From positions 27,420,171 through 27,484,170 of the forward strand of contig NC_133227.1 in assembly GCF_040436345.1 (NCBI RefSeq): a DNA stretch of 64,000 nt, in the 5' to 3' direction. The position numbers and the translations under genes were made by a program. Source of the stretch: Pagrus major. Lineage: Eukaryota; Chordata; Actinopteri; Spariformes; Sparidae. Shown here one piece after another: positions 22,831 through 35,380 of this stretch. Numbering within the stretch: the first letter of the stretch is position 1; each line of letters begins with the position of its first letter. The notes beneath the pieces are model-generated. The model worked only from the letters and a program-made list of their open reading frames with translations. It was not told the origin of the DNA and ran no database searches.

Positions 22831-23834
22831 AAGGCTATGGAAAACAAAGTTTTCTGATGATAAGTACACCACCACCTATTGGCCAAATTGCACCAAATTT
22901 GTTCTGATTACTTTGACATCATACCCACACACGTCCACCAAAGTTGGCTCCAATAGCACAAAGTGTTTGGGAGCTATGACAGAAAGAAGCAGAGGGATCT
23001 TATCGGCTGGACTGTGTTTTGCAGCCTCAGTCAGCAGATTGTGATCACCTGTGTGCATCTGCAAATTTGTTTCCACCTTCAGCTCTACTGAGTGCTGCCC
23101 TCAGCAGGGTTTAATCACAACCTTTGGGTCCAGAAGAGGCTTCGAGTCCCCGGAGAGGCTGACATACTGACTGCACCACTTGGGATTTTTGTTTTTTCCA
23201 CACACCTACTGACAACGTGAGGCGATGACATCACATGTGCCAGACAGGGTTATTTTTGTCCGTTTAAAATTGGAGCATAACAGTGAAAAGGTCGGTGATA
23301 CAATCATTTTGCTGGTTTTGGGGCGTGTTGTTAAGTACTTTTTTCGTGACATTTGATTAAAAAAATGACAAATTATAGAAGACACTGAGTATCAATGAAC
23401 CACATTTGAAACACTAATGTCTGTGTCTGTTTTGGCAGCATTTTAATGGAGACTTGTAGCGATTTAAATGTTGATTAATTTGGCATATTATTAAAACACT
23501 TTGTTGAATTGACCAGATGTTGCAGGGAGGCAAACGTTTGTCACAATTTAGTGGATAAGCCTATCAAACTAAATACGGTGGCCCTGAAGGTCAAAACGCG
23601 AAAACATTTCAGAAAATACAACATTTCACGTTCCTCAAATACTGTTGTGTTTTGTGCAATGTTCAGTTTCACTCGGTGGAGATTGTTTTAACCCAGTTTG
23701 GATCAATTAAACTGTGTTCGGACCGGTTTGACTGGTGCCGAGGCTTTACTTTATCTTCACTTCGTCTTTGAGCAGCCAATTAACAGGAGGGAGGGCAGGG
23801 GAAGCTGTTGTCATGGAGACAGAGTTTTGGCAAA

Positions 23835-23857
23835 GTGTGTGTGTGTGTGTGTGTGTG

Positions 23858-23911
<54 letters not shown>
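23835..23911 (+). repeat. Compound (GT)n(GA)n microsatellite
   Basis: About 12 GT units pass directly into about 28 GA units. Confidence 0.97.
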
Positions 23912-23913
<2 letters not shown>

Positions 23914-23984
23914 AGGAAGTTGAAGTCAGTTTTTTTTTCTTGTCTTCATGTCCTTTCTGTCCTCTTCTCTGCTTTTGTGTCCTC

Positions 23985-24295
23985 AGGTTTCCTTTCCTCT
24001 CCTCTCTTGTCTCCTCTTGTGTTTCCTTTCCTTTCCTTTCCTTTCCTTTCCTTTCCTTTCCTTTCCTTTCCTTTCCTTTCCTTTCCTTTCCTCTCTTGTC
24101 TCCTCCATGTTTCCTTCCCTCTCCTCTCTTGTCTCCTCTTGTGTTTCCTTTCCTTCCCTCTCCTCCTGTCTTGTCTCCTCTCGTCTTTCCTTCCCTCTCC
24201 TCTCTTGTCTCCTCTCATGTTTCCTTCCCTCTCCTCTCTTGTCTCCTCCATGTTTCCTTCCCTCTCCTCTCTCCTCCTCTCTTGTCTCCTCCTGT
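23985..24295 (+). repeat. Pyrimidine minisatellite with embedded (CTTTC)n
   Basis: About seven units of a ~33-bp motif containing TCTTGTCTCCTC and GTTTCCTTCCCTC, interrupted by thirteen or so CTTTC pentamers at 24026-24090. The strand is almost pure pyrimidine, so all frames stay open. The apparent 100-200 residue proteins (Ser/Leu/Phe-rich or, in reverse, Arg/Glu/Lys-rich) are artefacts. Confidence 0.93.
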
Positions 24296-24419
24296 TATAT
24301 AAATCGTCTTGTCTTGTGGAGGCGTCTTATATAAGCACAGAGGTTTAATTTGTCTCTATTGAGACCGCGGACAACAGTATAGTGCAGTGTGTGTGTGTAA
24401 ACTCACCTGTTTCCTACTT

Positions 24420-24520
24420 CCTTTCATTTAATTTCTATCTTCCTTCCTTTCTGTCCTTCCCTGCTCCCCTCCCTCCTACCTCCTTCCTTCCCTCCCTCTC
24501 TCCCTCCCTTCCTTCCTTCG
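24420..24520 (+). repeat. (CTTC)n/(CCTT)n polypyrimidine tract
   Basis: Degenerate CCTTCC repeats with no gene content. Confidence 0.8.
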
Positions 24521-24654
24521 AAATTAACTTTCACGCCTCTTTTTTCTCTCTATCCTTATCTTGTCGTCCTTCGTCTCATCCTCTCTGCTCACCTCACGTT
24601 TAGTCTCTTCGCCTCCTTTCTTCTTCTCCTTCCTTGTCCCAACCCAACTACCAG

Positions 24655-24880
24655 AATAAATGTAAGCTAAGTACGTTTATGCAAAACCACAGATAACTCT
24701 GAAACTGAAACTTTCCCTATGTTGCAACTGAATTTTCTTTCTTTCTTTTTTTTTTCTTTTTAGGTTTAGCCCGAATAAAACCACTTGATTAGGGGTTAGG
24801 AAATCATCGTGGTTTGGCTTAAAATGCTTGTTTTGGTCACCGCAAACACAGATGGAGACGGTCCAACTTCCTTGGTTTCG
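24655..24880 (+). repeat. Dispersed repeat C, copy 1
   Basis: Contains AATAAATGTAAGCTAAGTAC, GCAAAACCACAGATAA, TATGTTGCAACTGAATTTTC, GTTAGGAAATCATCGTGG and AAACACAGATGGAGACGGTCC. The same ordered blocks occur at 31.7, 32.2, 37.9-38.2 (reverse) and 60.35 kb. Confidence 0.75.
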
Positions 24881-25718
24881 TGCCCAAAAAAACAGCTGGA
24901 AATGTCGGCAGTTCTCCTTAAATCACACCCATACATCACAAAAAAAGGAGAGAAATGTCTCCAGGTGTCCTTAAAAATATCCAGCGGTGTCACTCAAAGT
25001 GTGCTCGTCTGTTTGACAGCCTTGTGTAGGCTGTATTAACTCCACCACCGTCCTCTAAGTATAACCTAACTGAACTCTCCTGGCGATAATTACTTCTTCG
25101 TTCAGCTGCACAGAATTTAGTCGAATCAGCCCAAAGAAATTCAACCAATTTAAGCTAAATATGTGAGTACACCTGAAATTAAAATAATTACACGTCCCTC
25201 CTTTTAAGTTACAGTTAACTTCTCCTGCACCTGTGCAGGTTTCACAGCCTCAGGTGAGATGACAGCTCACTGAGATGATTGATAGGTGCAGGGGGAAGAT
25301 GGTGAAACCAACTGAGGTGAGAAGAACACCAGCCGAGGGAGAAAAACATGCATTTATTACATTTTATACACTCTCCAGGACGGATAAAAGATGCCGTGGG
25401 TTAAAACTTTAATTTAATTTAACCGAGAACAGCCACAAAGCATCAGTCGCCGTCTTAATCTGCGCCTGAACGACTCGCACGTGAACCGTTTCCTGTCGAG
25501 GTTCGAGCCGCGCTTCAACCGGAGCGTACGGCAGTCAGATCCCGTGGACGTTCGCCGTCACACCTGCGAGGAAAGTGTGTGAATTTAAACTTTGTGCTTA
25601 ACTCTGCGTTGTAACTCACCTGCTTACTGACCCAGTTTACCTCAGGTCAGCTGAGAGCCACGCTGAGAAATAAACCATGATGGTGTTTTTTAAGCAGAGA
25701 CAGAAAGTCTTTGAATGA

Positions 25719-26040
25719 GTGTGTGTGTGTTTGTGTGTGTGTGTCTGTGTATGAATGGAGTTACCAGGTTGTTCCCATATTCCTCTTTGTGTGTGTGTGT
25801 GTGCGTGTGAGAGAGAGTGTGAGTGTGTGTGTGTGTTAGATGGTTGGAGGGGTGTTGAATGATGCGGAAAGCAAATGTGCTCTGGGAACCAAAAACACAC
25901 CACAACACACACACTGGAGGATAGTGTGTGTGTGTGTGTGTGTGTGTGAGGCAGGGGAACCCAGTGTGTTGGAAAGTTGAAAGATTTCCCTGTGGAAGGT
26001 CACACACACACACACACACTCACACACTCACACACACACT
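25719..26040 (+). repeat. Cluster of GT and CA microsatellites
   Basis: GT tracts at 25719-25751, 25788-25836 and 25925-25949 are followed by CA at 26000-26040. The opposite polarity of the last tract makes a potential hairpin. Confidence 0.93.
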
Positions 26041-26791
26041 CAGAATAAAGAAAAATAACCTTTTTTCCACATGGGTGAGTCTGAGGTTGGCGATGTCGTT
26101 CTGCTTCTCCAACACTTTCGATGAATCCTGGCGCTTCGTGCAAAAAAATCCAGGACTTCAGTCACGACAACAAAACATCCAAGAAAACATTTGTGTTTGT
26201 GTCGTAACGACGGGTCGTCTAGTTTGAAGTTTTGTGAAGTGTCGACGTTCCCGTGACCTCTTACAGAAGCTGCAGAAGGTTGTTGCAGTGCTTGTTCTTG
26301 AGTCGTCTTGTTGACAGACCTGACTTTGGATTGAAGAAGGAGAAGGAAAAGGAAAAGCTCCAGAGATCTCGACGCATACGATCGTACAGAAGCAGCTACG
26401 TGTCATATAGTCACCAATTTGACCCATGTCGACCTCTTTTGTCTCTTTTGTCCTCCTCGTTTACGCTTGTTTGACACTTGAATAAAAGTGTCAGCTCAGA
26501 TCGATGACACGATGACACGTATCTGTCACCAGTATACATTTGCAAGTTCAAAGTTCAGTAAATTTCGATTTAATTAGCTGATTTCACAGTCACATTTTTA
26601 CTGTTTTTAGTTGCTGGTGTTTTCGAGCTTTCGGTCTGTTTCAGGCTGAAAATGCGTCGATGGTGAAAACGCTGACAGACAGACGTCGCTCAGTTTCAGG
26701 CTCGACATATTGTTCGTTTGATAAGCATGCACATGTTTCACTGGTCAGCGCCGATCTGCTCCACATTCAGCCCGACCTTCTCTGAGGCTTC

Positions 26792-26792
<1 letters not shown>

Positions 26793-26861
<69 letters not shown>
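26793..26861 (+). repeat. (AC)n microsatellite, about 34 units
   Basis: An uninterrupted run, the longest pure dinucleotide array in the window. Confidence 0.98.
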
Positions 26862-26973
26862 ACCTGTCTCGTATTTCCTAAATCTGCCCAAGTCATCTGG
26901 AGTCACAGCTTAACCTCCTACAGGGTTCAGTGTGTGTGTGTGTGTTAGATTGGATTAGTTCCAGTTTGGTTAA

Positions 26974-27291
26974 ATGGATGGATGAATGAATGAATGAATG
27001 AATGAATGAACAGTTGGATGGATGGATGGATGGATGGTTAAATTGATGGATGGATGAATAGTTGGATGATGGATTATTGGTTGGATGGATGGATGAATGA
27101 ATGAATGGATGGTTGGATGGATGGATGAATGGATGGTTGGATGGATTGTTGGTTAAATGGATGGTTGGTTGGATGGATGGATGGATGGATGTTGGTCAGT
27201 TGGTTGGTTGGATGGATGGATGGATGGTTGGATGGATGAATGAATGAATGAATGAATGAATGGACGGATGGACGGATGGATGGATGGATGA
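26974..27291 (+). repeat. (GGAT/GAAT)n tetranucleotide array
   Basis: About 318 bp of GGAT, GAAT and GTTG tetramers mixed in blocks, e.g. GAATGAATGAATGAAT and GGATGGATGGATGGAT. Such tails often follow teleost LINE 3' ends, but no element is clear upstream. Confidence 0.93.
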
Positions 27292-28249
27292 AGTTGGTCC
27301 AAAGCTCCTGCTCCTTGGTGTAAACGCCAACACTCCTCTGGTCCCTGAACTTCCAGTCCAGATCACTAGCTGCACAGCTAACTGAGCTAGCTAGTTAATG
27401 GCAGCTTTAGTTAGCAGTAAGCGGTTTGCGTTTGTTGTGAGTCTGTAGCCGTGTTGCTCGACTGGGAATTTTTTGGCACTACTTTTTACGGTATTTGGCA
27501 GGTAAGATTTGTTTTGGATGGGTTGTGATAATTTTAGCTACTTTGACTGTTTTTAGCCAATGAAAATATTTTTTATTGTTTATATTCCAATAAAATGGCC
27601 CGTCATCTCATCAAGTTCACGCGGTTCGACACACTGATAACTGATGACCATCAGTTCATTACAATTATCTATTATTATGTCACGTTCTGCGATTAAAAGA
27701 CTGGAAGAAAAGCTGGTGTCACACAGTCGCTCGTTTCATCACAGGTAGTGAGTCACTGTGGATGCCCACCAACACCACGTCTGGGTCACCCGATGATGAT
27801 CGAACGTCACAGTTATTTCTTCTTTCGTTTATTAAGCATTTCAGCACAAGAAAAAATATTTTGATTTAAATCGAGAACATCTCTACCTGCGAGTCATGTT
27901 TTTATGAGAAGCAAAACTCCAAACTGTGATTTAGAGGAAAAGATTTAGAGAGCAGGAACAGGAATGGAGGGAAAGTCAAGGTGCAGGTGTGTATGTGTTA
28001 TCTAACTGGATGGACGTGTGTGTGTGTATGTGTGTGTGTGTGCGTTGCGTTGGCTGGTAAAGAGCTTAGTGAGCATGAAGCAGCTGGACAGACCTGATAA
28101 CTGGCCCACTACCTGCCAAACACACACACATTTAGTGTACCGACTCTATACGTTAACACATAAACAAACATATAAACAGATTCAAACACAGTCACTCATC
28201 ATGCAAACACAGAGAGGAGCAACAGGGAGGGCTTTATGTGTGACAGAGG

Positions 28250-28795
28250 GAAATGAAACAAAAGGAAAGGAAATGAAAAAGGAAGGTTATGATAGAACGG
28301 GAGATACTCAGGGAAAGTAAAAGACAGCAGAGGAAAGGAAGTGCAGGGAGTGGACAGAAAAGGTAATAGGAAAGGAAATAAAGGATGGATAAAAGAAGGG
28401 AAAGGAAATAAAAGAAAAAAATGCTGGAAAGGAAAGGGATGAATGGATTGGGGGAAAAAGAAGAGAAGGAAAGGATATACATGAAGGAAAGTAAGGAAAG
28501 GAGAGGAAAAGGATGGACAGGTAAACAAAGAGGAAGGAAAGTAATGATAAAGGGGGAAAAAATCAAGTCAAAGGGAAGGAAGAGGAAACACAGGAACAAA
28601 AGGTAATAATTAGAGAGGGTAAGAGAGGGAAGACACAGGAAAGGAAAGGAAAGGAAACAAATGATGAAATAAAAAAGTAAGGTAAAACAATGGATAGTAG
28701 AGAGAAAGAAAGACTGAGAACAATGAGAAGGAAATAAGAAGGGGAGGGAAGGAAAGACATTAAGGAAAATCAAGGAAAAGTAACCGAAAAGGAAA
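28250..28795 (+). repeat. Degenerate (GGAAA)n polypurine tract
   Basis: About 545 bp in which the plus strand is overwhelmingly purine with recurring GGAAAGGAAA. It may adopt triplex structure. Apparent reading frames rich in Phe/Ser/Leu on the minus strand result from the composition. Confidence 0.85.
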
Positions 28796-29514
28796 GAAGA
28801 AAAGCCAAACCATGACCGCGGCCCCATTCACACAGTCTAGCTTTACCTGTTGTCCTCTGGTAATTTGTAATAATTGCGGAGGACATCTGTGATCTTAATC
28901 CTCTGTGAATCCGCCATGTTTGTAATTTGTAAAAATGTAAGAGGTGCTGCGATGATATTCGTCCGGTTAAATGGTTAAATACAGACTTTGTTTATCTCGT
29001 GAACACGAAGCAAAAACGTGAGGTGGTCATTTTTAAATCACATGACGTCACCTGGTAAAATTAGTCCTCCGTGGATCAGGTTTTATTCTGGTTTCTGTGT
29101 GTGTTAATGTCCTGAAAGCTGCTGAGAACTGCGAAACTGTGAAAGTCCTCGTATGTGTCAACAAACGTTGTCAATAAAGTTAATTCTGATTCAAAAACAC
29201 ATTTATGTGTCTGTGTACAGCAGAGTCAGATTTAACTGCTGTGAGTCTCACACGTTGACCTCACCGTCAGTGTCAAACATGACTGAAGATCAGGATCAAA
29301 GTTTCAAAAACACACATCAGCGTTTCTCTTCGCTTCCTCGCTGCCATTTTTCATGCGGATGCAGTTTTTCCTCCGTCTCTCCTCAGAGTCGCTATTTTGC
29401 CAAAAGCAACAGTGTGAATTAACAGGCGACTCTAATCCAGACAGACGTGAGCCGGTGGATCCTGTCGTCCACAGGTTAGCTGAAGGCTAATCAGTAAATT
29501 CAAACTGACTGCCG

Positions 29515-29542
29515 GGGAGAGAGAGAGAGAGAGAGAGAGAGA
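29515..29542 (+). repeat. (GA)n microsatellite
   Basis: A run of about 13 GA units. Confidence 0.9.
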
Positions 29543-29599
29543 TTTCTTTTAGCCACCTTGTTACCAGATAGATGATAGTGGAGAAAATATTCACCACCA

Positions 29600-29785
29600 C
29601 ACTGTAAAAATACTTTAATTCAAGCAAAATCCTGCATTGAAAGTGTTATTTAAGGAAAATGTACCTTAAATATTAAAAGTAAAAATACTAGACTATTATA
29701 TATAACATCATTAGATTATTATGACTCAGTCATGAATGTAAAAGCAGGATTTTACTGCTGTTGTAGTTGGTTGAGTTCATTTTGA
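29600..29785 (+). repeat. Dispersed repeat B (AGTAAAAATACT type), partial
   Basis: TGTAAAAATACTTTAATTC, AAATCCTGCATTGAAAG, TTAAAAGTAAAAATACTAG and AGCAGGATTTTACTG are characteristic blocks of the same family seen at 17.9, 34.1 and 48.7-49.7 kb. Confidence 0.6.
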
Positions 29786-29937
29786 AGTATTTTGTATACA
29801 GCGATGTAGCGTTGACGTATTTTTGTAGGCTAACCCAGAAGTTAGCATCGCGCTGGTTCCCTCCACAAAAAGCCTATCAGAGTTCTGAACTGGATTTTTA
29901 ATTATCGAGTAAAATAATATTAAGTTTATGACACTGA

Positions 29938-30420
29938 CACGTTTTGCTCATCAAGATAATCTCCACAGATGAACTCCACTTTTGTGATTTCCGAAGCGTA
30001 AATTAAATCTCTAGCAGTAAAAAGCTAACGTTAGGCTACAAACAGACGACATCACGGTCACATGACTTAAACGTCACCACCACTGAGCGTCTTACTACAC
30101 AATTACTATACAGGTTTTCTCTAAACTGATCAATGTACACGTTGTAAAGTTAGTTTGTGACTAAAATCGGCCTGTAAAGACGGACTAGTGAGTAGATGAG
30201 TCTCCGAGTTTGCTGTGATGACGTTTAATGTCTAGACACTTTAGACACTTGTTGGCGACCGTCGTTTTTAACACACATAAGCATTTTATAATTAAATTAT
30301 GAGACATTTAATGATGTATTTTATTTTGCTAGAACAAAACATGCAAATACCTTAAGCCTATAATAACAACAGATGTTGTTTCAGACATTTTAACTGAAAA
30401 CCATTGACTTCAAGATGAGC
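29938..30420 (+). repeat. Dispersed repeat family A, long copy 1
   Basis: About 480 bp align with 34250-34690. Shared blocks include AATCTCCACAGATGAAC, AATTAAATCTCTAGCAGTAA, AGCTAACGTTAGGCTACAAA, CAGACGA, CACGGTCACATGACTTAAA, CGTCACCACCACTGAGCGTC, TGATGACGTTTAA and ACATTTAATGATGTATTTTA. It is noncoding. A fragment lies at 6768 and a diverged copy at 51625. Confidence 0.9.
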
Positions 30421-31460
30421 CAGAAGTTTAAAAATGCGTATACGTATTTCTGGGTTTTAGGAATAATTTCTACAGCATGCTATAGAGAGGGACATCTGGT
30501 CTGGTGTGCCTTTATACCTTATTTTGGATTTATTTTTGCAAGTCAAGAAATTTGTCGTAAATATAGTAAAATATCATCTAGTTTTGTGTTGACGCGCTCA
30601 GTGAGCAGCTCTACAAGGATTCGGTTATATCCTATAAATACATGACCAGAACACAGAAACTATGAATGAATGCCAAACTAAAGATCAGCAAAAATACATA
30701 CCTACATTTAATTTTTGAGCCGAATAATAATAATCACGTTGAACTTGAGCGATCTTGTTTGTTTCCTTTAATAGGGCCGTTATAACTGTACATTTGTTTC
30801 AGAAGGCTAAAGGTCACATTAACTAAGAATTTCCCGAAATAACAAATGTACAGATTTGCGTCACGCAGCCCACTTTTCTGATTTCCAGTGGGAGGATCCA
30901 GTGTAGAAGCTCATATCCATGTCAGCTTTCAGAGCTGACTTCGTCCTGACAGCTCAACATGGTCCACTCTGTTTGTTTTCCTGAATTTGAGGGACATAAA
31001 AACAAATGTTTTTTTTTTTAAACTTCAAATCCACTGAGTGCCTTTGTTTAGACTGATACCATTTGTCTTTCCTGAATATATGCTTGTTGTTTTTTTTGTG
31101 TATTTGGTGGTAGTTTCCCTCGTAATGATCAGAGTCTGGAGGTCAGCGAGCTTATTAATTCACAGCTGCGTGGCCCCCGGGCAGCGAGGAGCGACGAGGA
31201 GGATGAAGATGTGGAGGGTTCGTAAAACAGAAAGCGATGGCTGGAATAACTGCAGAACACATGTGACCTCAGGGGAGAGAGGAGGAACGGATTAAATGAA
31301 AAAGATGGACGGAGGAGCAGAGGATGAAAGACAGGAGGAGAGAGCGGAGGAATAAAAGAAGTGGAGACGAAGGAAGATGAAAGAGGAGCAGAGTTGGAGT
31401 CCAGCTGCACTCGCTTCATTAATCCAGATGATCTAAATGCACCACCTGAGGACATACAGA

Positions 31461-31463
<3 letters not shown>

Positions 31464-31504
<41 letters not shown>

Positions 31505-31515
31505 TGTGTGTGTGT
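31464..31515 (+). repeat. (GT)n microsatellite
   Basis: About 26 units with one GTCT interruption. Confidence 0.97.
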
Positions 31516-31664
31516 TATTGTGATTTATGTTGTTCGAGGAATCATCTGTATCATTTTTGTGCTTGTACAAACTAATTGTTTTTCCAACACAATTATCATA
31601 ATAAATGTTGGCAAAGGATATGATTTATGTTTCACCTTTAAGTCTCTTTAGGTTAATTTTTCTA

Positions 31665-32290
31665 CTTTATATTACGACCACACTGCGCTTATGCTCTGCT
31701 TAGGTTCAGGCACAAAAAACACTCGCTCAGGGTTTTGGAAAACATCACGTTTTGGTTTTAATTACCTGGTTTTGGCGCCACAAACACGGCTGGAAAGTGT
31801 CCCATCTTCTCGTTATAAAAAACCCTAATGTTTAAACACAGTCTCAAACAGTAGTCACTGGCTTGACGGCCTTACTGTAACATCACCAGCATCCCCTTCA
31901 CCTCCAGACATGAAAGTCATGCCAACATTTTATCCTGGCGACTGGGCTGTGACTTTGTCAACCATCAAATAAAGGCAAAATAATTCCCCGGAAAACAAAC
32001 AACTGTGCTTCAATGATAACAGCTTTAGTTTTTTAAGTACTGAAGGTGTGCTATCCACTATCAAGTCACAAATAATTCATTTTCACATTGTTGTTCTTGT
32101 TGGATTAAACAAACAATACTCGAAAAGGTACAAGGTATAAAATATAAAGATCAAAAAAAGATGTGCTGTGTCTGGTTGTAAGCTTACAACCCAATCACAA
32201 GAATAAATGTTAGCTAAGTACGTTTCTGCAAAACCACAGACAAGTTCAAACTTAACGTTTATTATGTTTATAACGTTTACTGCTAACATA
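31665..32290 (+). repeat. Dispersed repeat C, fragments
   Basis: TTATGCTCTGCTTAGGTTCAGG, GGTTTTGGAAAACATCACG and CACAAACACGGCTGGAAAG (31690-31800) and AATAAATGTTAGCTAAGTAC plus GCAAAACCACAGACAAGTTC (32203-32250) are blocks of the family at 24.7 and 60.35 kb, here in shuffled order. Confidence 0.65.
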
Positions 32291-32299
32291 ATAACCCGG

Positions 32300-34000
32300 T
32301 GACAGAAGCAAACTGGCTTCTGGCTGTTGCTTCACACTTAGCTTACAGACATAAAAGTGGTGAAAAAAGCAAATGAGTGTATTTCCTAAAATCATCAAAT
32401 CATTGTTTTGGTTCTCTGAATTACAGCTTTACAGGTTTGGTTCACTTTCACCACACTTATGGTTTCATTTTCAGAAAAAGAGGCTGTATTAAATCACTAC
32501 CCATTGAAAAAAACACTGTGTTGCCACGGGCCCTCAAAGATTAGCTGCTGAACATAGTAAGATGGAGCGTACAGCAGCTAAAGACTCAGACGTTTCCCTC
32601 AGGAGGTGGCAGAGACCAAAAACAGAGCTAAAAGAAGGAGAATATTGGATTGACATTCATCAGATGGACATACACACAACTCCAAATGACTGATATATGA
32701 TAAAAGTCAATAATACGTTGATGATGTTTGATTGTTCACATCTTGTTGTGCTGCCCCCAAGTGGCCAAAATGGAAATAAATATGTAAAAATAACATCGTC
32801 AGGGGCCTGAAAGCATCAGTTTTGTGAACACGATGACAGTAATGTAAAGTTTTCTCTGAGGTGACAGCTGCATGACTGGTGTTGGAGTTGATGTGTCGGG
32901 ACACTGCAGGGGGCCATTACGAGGGGAGGACTCAGAAAAATGTGTTTTTCATCAACGTTGTTTAGCAAAACAGAAACTCAGGACATCCGGCCATGTGACC
33001 CAGTTAGAGTGTTTAGATTCAGTTTATCCAGCCCGTTCCTTCACACTTCCTCCTCCCTCCTCCCAGCTATACTTAGCGTTCCTCATCCATGTTTGTAAAC
33101 TGCCACAGATTCAAACGGGGATTTAGCAGCAGACGGTTTTCGGTGTGTCACTTCCTTCCTGTCCCCTGCAGATCTATTTCCCTTTTTCTTCCCCCCCCCC
33201 AATTATCAGAGGAGGATCGAGAAGCTGGTCGGGCCTAACAGCGCTGCCCAGTGGAGCGTTGGAGCCAGACGGACAGATTGGACACAACGGGAGACAAATG
33301 AGCAGGGACTCGTGGGTAATTTGGCGTGATGATATGATTTGATGCAACGTCTGAGACCATTTTTTGAAAAACTGATTCTCCGTCTTTATCCGTCCTGTAA
33401 TCGAGGGATGGATAAATGACGGATGGATGAAAGACTGCTTAGATTAACAGATAGCGGGGATGGACGAACAAACAACGAGCGGATAGATGGATGGATTAGT
33501 CACTCTGAGGCGTAACTTCCCTTGCGTAGAGGGGAAACACATACCCTGAGGGGTTTCCAAAAATATTTGACCCAGAGTGAAACAAAAAAACTCAAATTAT
33601 TCCGGACTCGATTCTGAGGAGAAATGTGGGAAAACACGAATGAATAAATAAAAAGTACAGGAGTCTAACTGAAGTCGGCACGCTGTCACAAGCATGTGTG
33701 AGAGTGTGTTTATTCAGAAGGAGTGAACGTTGTGTTGTGATTATTCATTCTGCCTTCAGGGGGTCTTAATCGCTCTGAGATATTATTTTTCAAACAGAGG
33801 CCAAAAGAGATAAATTCTGTTGATTAAAGGCGTCACTCTGCATCTATTCATCTGTTTCCTCTGAGTACCGTATTTAAATTGTTCCTCGATTTTACGACCA
33901 GGGTCCAGCGAGTCCTCGACTGAGACCAGAACCTTTTACGGGCAGTGATCGAATGTAACTGGTGTTAAAAGTAGATGAAATGTTCAGTAAGTATTAAGAA
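32300..34000. other. Gene-poor stretch
   Basis: No gene supported. It holds a weak GGATGGA tract at 33405-33495. Open frames at 32872 and 33145 lack recognisable features. Confidence 0.45.
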
Positions 34001-34004
34001 AAGT

Positions 34005-34245
34005 GAGTAAGGATCTCATGAAAGTCAGTGAGTAATCCAAAGTAAAAAAGACTTTGGATTAGTGAGTGAAATTTAAGATAAAGACAGAAAATTGCACGTA
34101 AAGGTGACTTCAGTACTTTTGATCGAAACAACTGCAAGTAGAGTTTACTTGAGTATAACCCTCGTTATACTTTAATTTCTGTGGAAAATGAAAGTAAATT
34201 TCACTTAATTTTTTTCAGTGTAAGTACATTTACTCAAGTACTGTA
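34005..34245 (+). repeat. Dispersed repeat B, fragment abutting repeat A
   Basis: GTAAGTACATTTACTCAAGT and CTGTACTTAAACGATAATC show repeat B running straight into repeat A at 34250; the junction suggests that one inserted into the other. Confidence 0.6.
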
Positions 34246-34249
34246 CTTA

Positions 34250-34690
34250 AACGATAATCTCCACAGATGAACAACACGTTTATGATTATCGAAGCGTGAA
34301 TTAAATCTCTAGCAGTAAAAAGCTAATGTTAGGCTACAAACAGACGATGTCACGGTCACATGACTTAAATGTCACCACCACTAAGCGTCTTACTACACAA
34401 CTACTATGCAGGTTTTCTATAAACTGATCAATGTACAAGTTGTAAAGTAAAGACAGACTAGTGAGTAGACGAGTCTCCGTGTTCGCTGTGATGACGTTTA
34501 ACGTCCCCGACAACTTCTGTGGTCTCATTTAGACACCTGTTAGCAACCGCTAACCGTTTTTAACACACGTAAGCGTTTTATAATTCAATTCCAGGACATT
34601 TAATGATGTATTTTAAGTAAACGTGTAAATATCTTCAGCCTGCGGTAACAACACACCTTATTTCAGACATTTAACTGAAAAAAAAATGTA
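34250..34690 (+). repeat. Dispersed repeat family A, long copy 2
   Basis: Aligns along its length with 29938-30420, but has lost about 20 bp near 34448 and gained CCCCGACAACTTCTGTGGTC near 34504, which is also present in the 51.6-kb copy. Confidence 0.9.
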
Positions 34691-35279
34691 AAAACTCAGA
34701 CGAGGGAACCGGATGTGCAATAAAGCAAACTGATTTCTTGGTTTTAGGACTCATTACTGCGACACTCTCGAAAGACTGTTCAGTTTCACCTGGGGATACA
34801 ACTTTTAAGCAGTTTACACTCATCAAACCCAAAATGACTTCACCTGTTTGTCTCTGCTGCCGTCTTTGTGTTCCTTCAGGTCGTCAAGCTGTTCTCTGAA
34901 TAACATCCCTGCTGTCACCAAAAGCTTCCAGCGGCTCATAACAGACTGATCGAGGCAGGAAATGTTGGTTCAGTTGTGGTTATTTTTCAGGCCAAAGCTT
35001 TCAAATGATTCATGGTTTATTCTGTTTGTGAGGTTCTGCTGGCAAACTCTCCGTTCTTGTTTGCCAGAACAGCCTGATGGGGTTTGTATTTTTTTTTTTT
35101 TAACACATTAAGCCAACAAGCCGGCGGCATAATAACACGAAGCCTTTGACAGGACTGTTCATAAATATTCTGGATATATAAACGTGGTTCTGGACAGTGT
35201 TGTTGTTAGAAATGCTTCCCCCAGTGCTGCAGGAAAAAAACATAACCCTGGTTATCATGCTGAACTCAGACGGTGAACA

Positions 35280-35380
35280 TAGTACTTGCCTCGCATTTAT
35301 ACTTTATGATTGTCACTGTGAGCATGTTAGCATTTAGCTCAAAGCACCACTGCCTCAGTACAGAGCCGCTAGCATGGGTG
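35280..35380 (+). repeat. GCTAACATGC-type teleost repeat, fragment
   Basis: GAGCATGTTAGCATTTAGC, TCAAAGCACCACTGCCTCAG and TACAGAGCCGCTAGCATGG follow a fish repeat that also appears near 37680 and 60720. Confidence 0.5.

Noticed and set aside
23698-24348. Proteins of 100-216 residues in the pyrimidine block
   Set aside because: Low-complexity DNA is open in several frames on both strands.
28199-28827. A 197-residue Phe/Leu/Ser-rich possible membrane protein
   Set aside because: It is the complement of a polypurine tract; hydrophobic codons follow from TTTCC composition.
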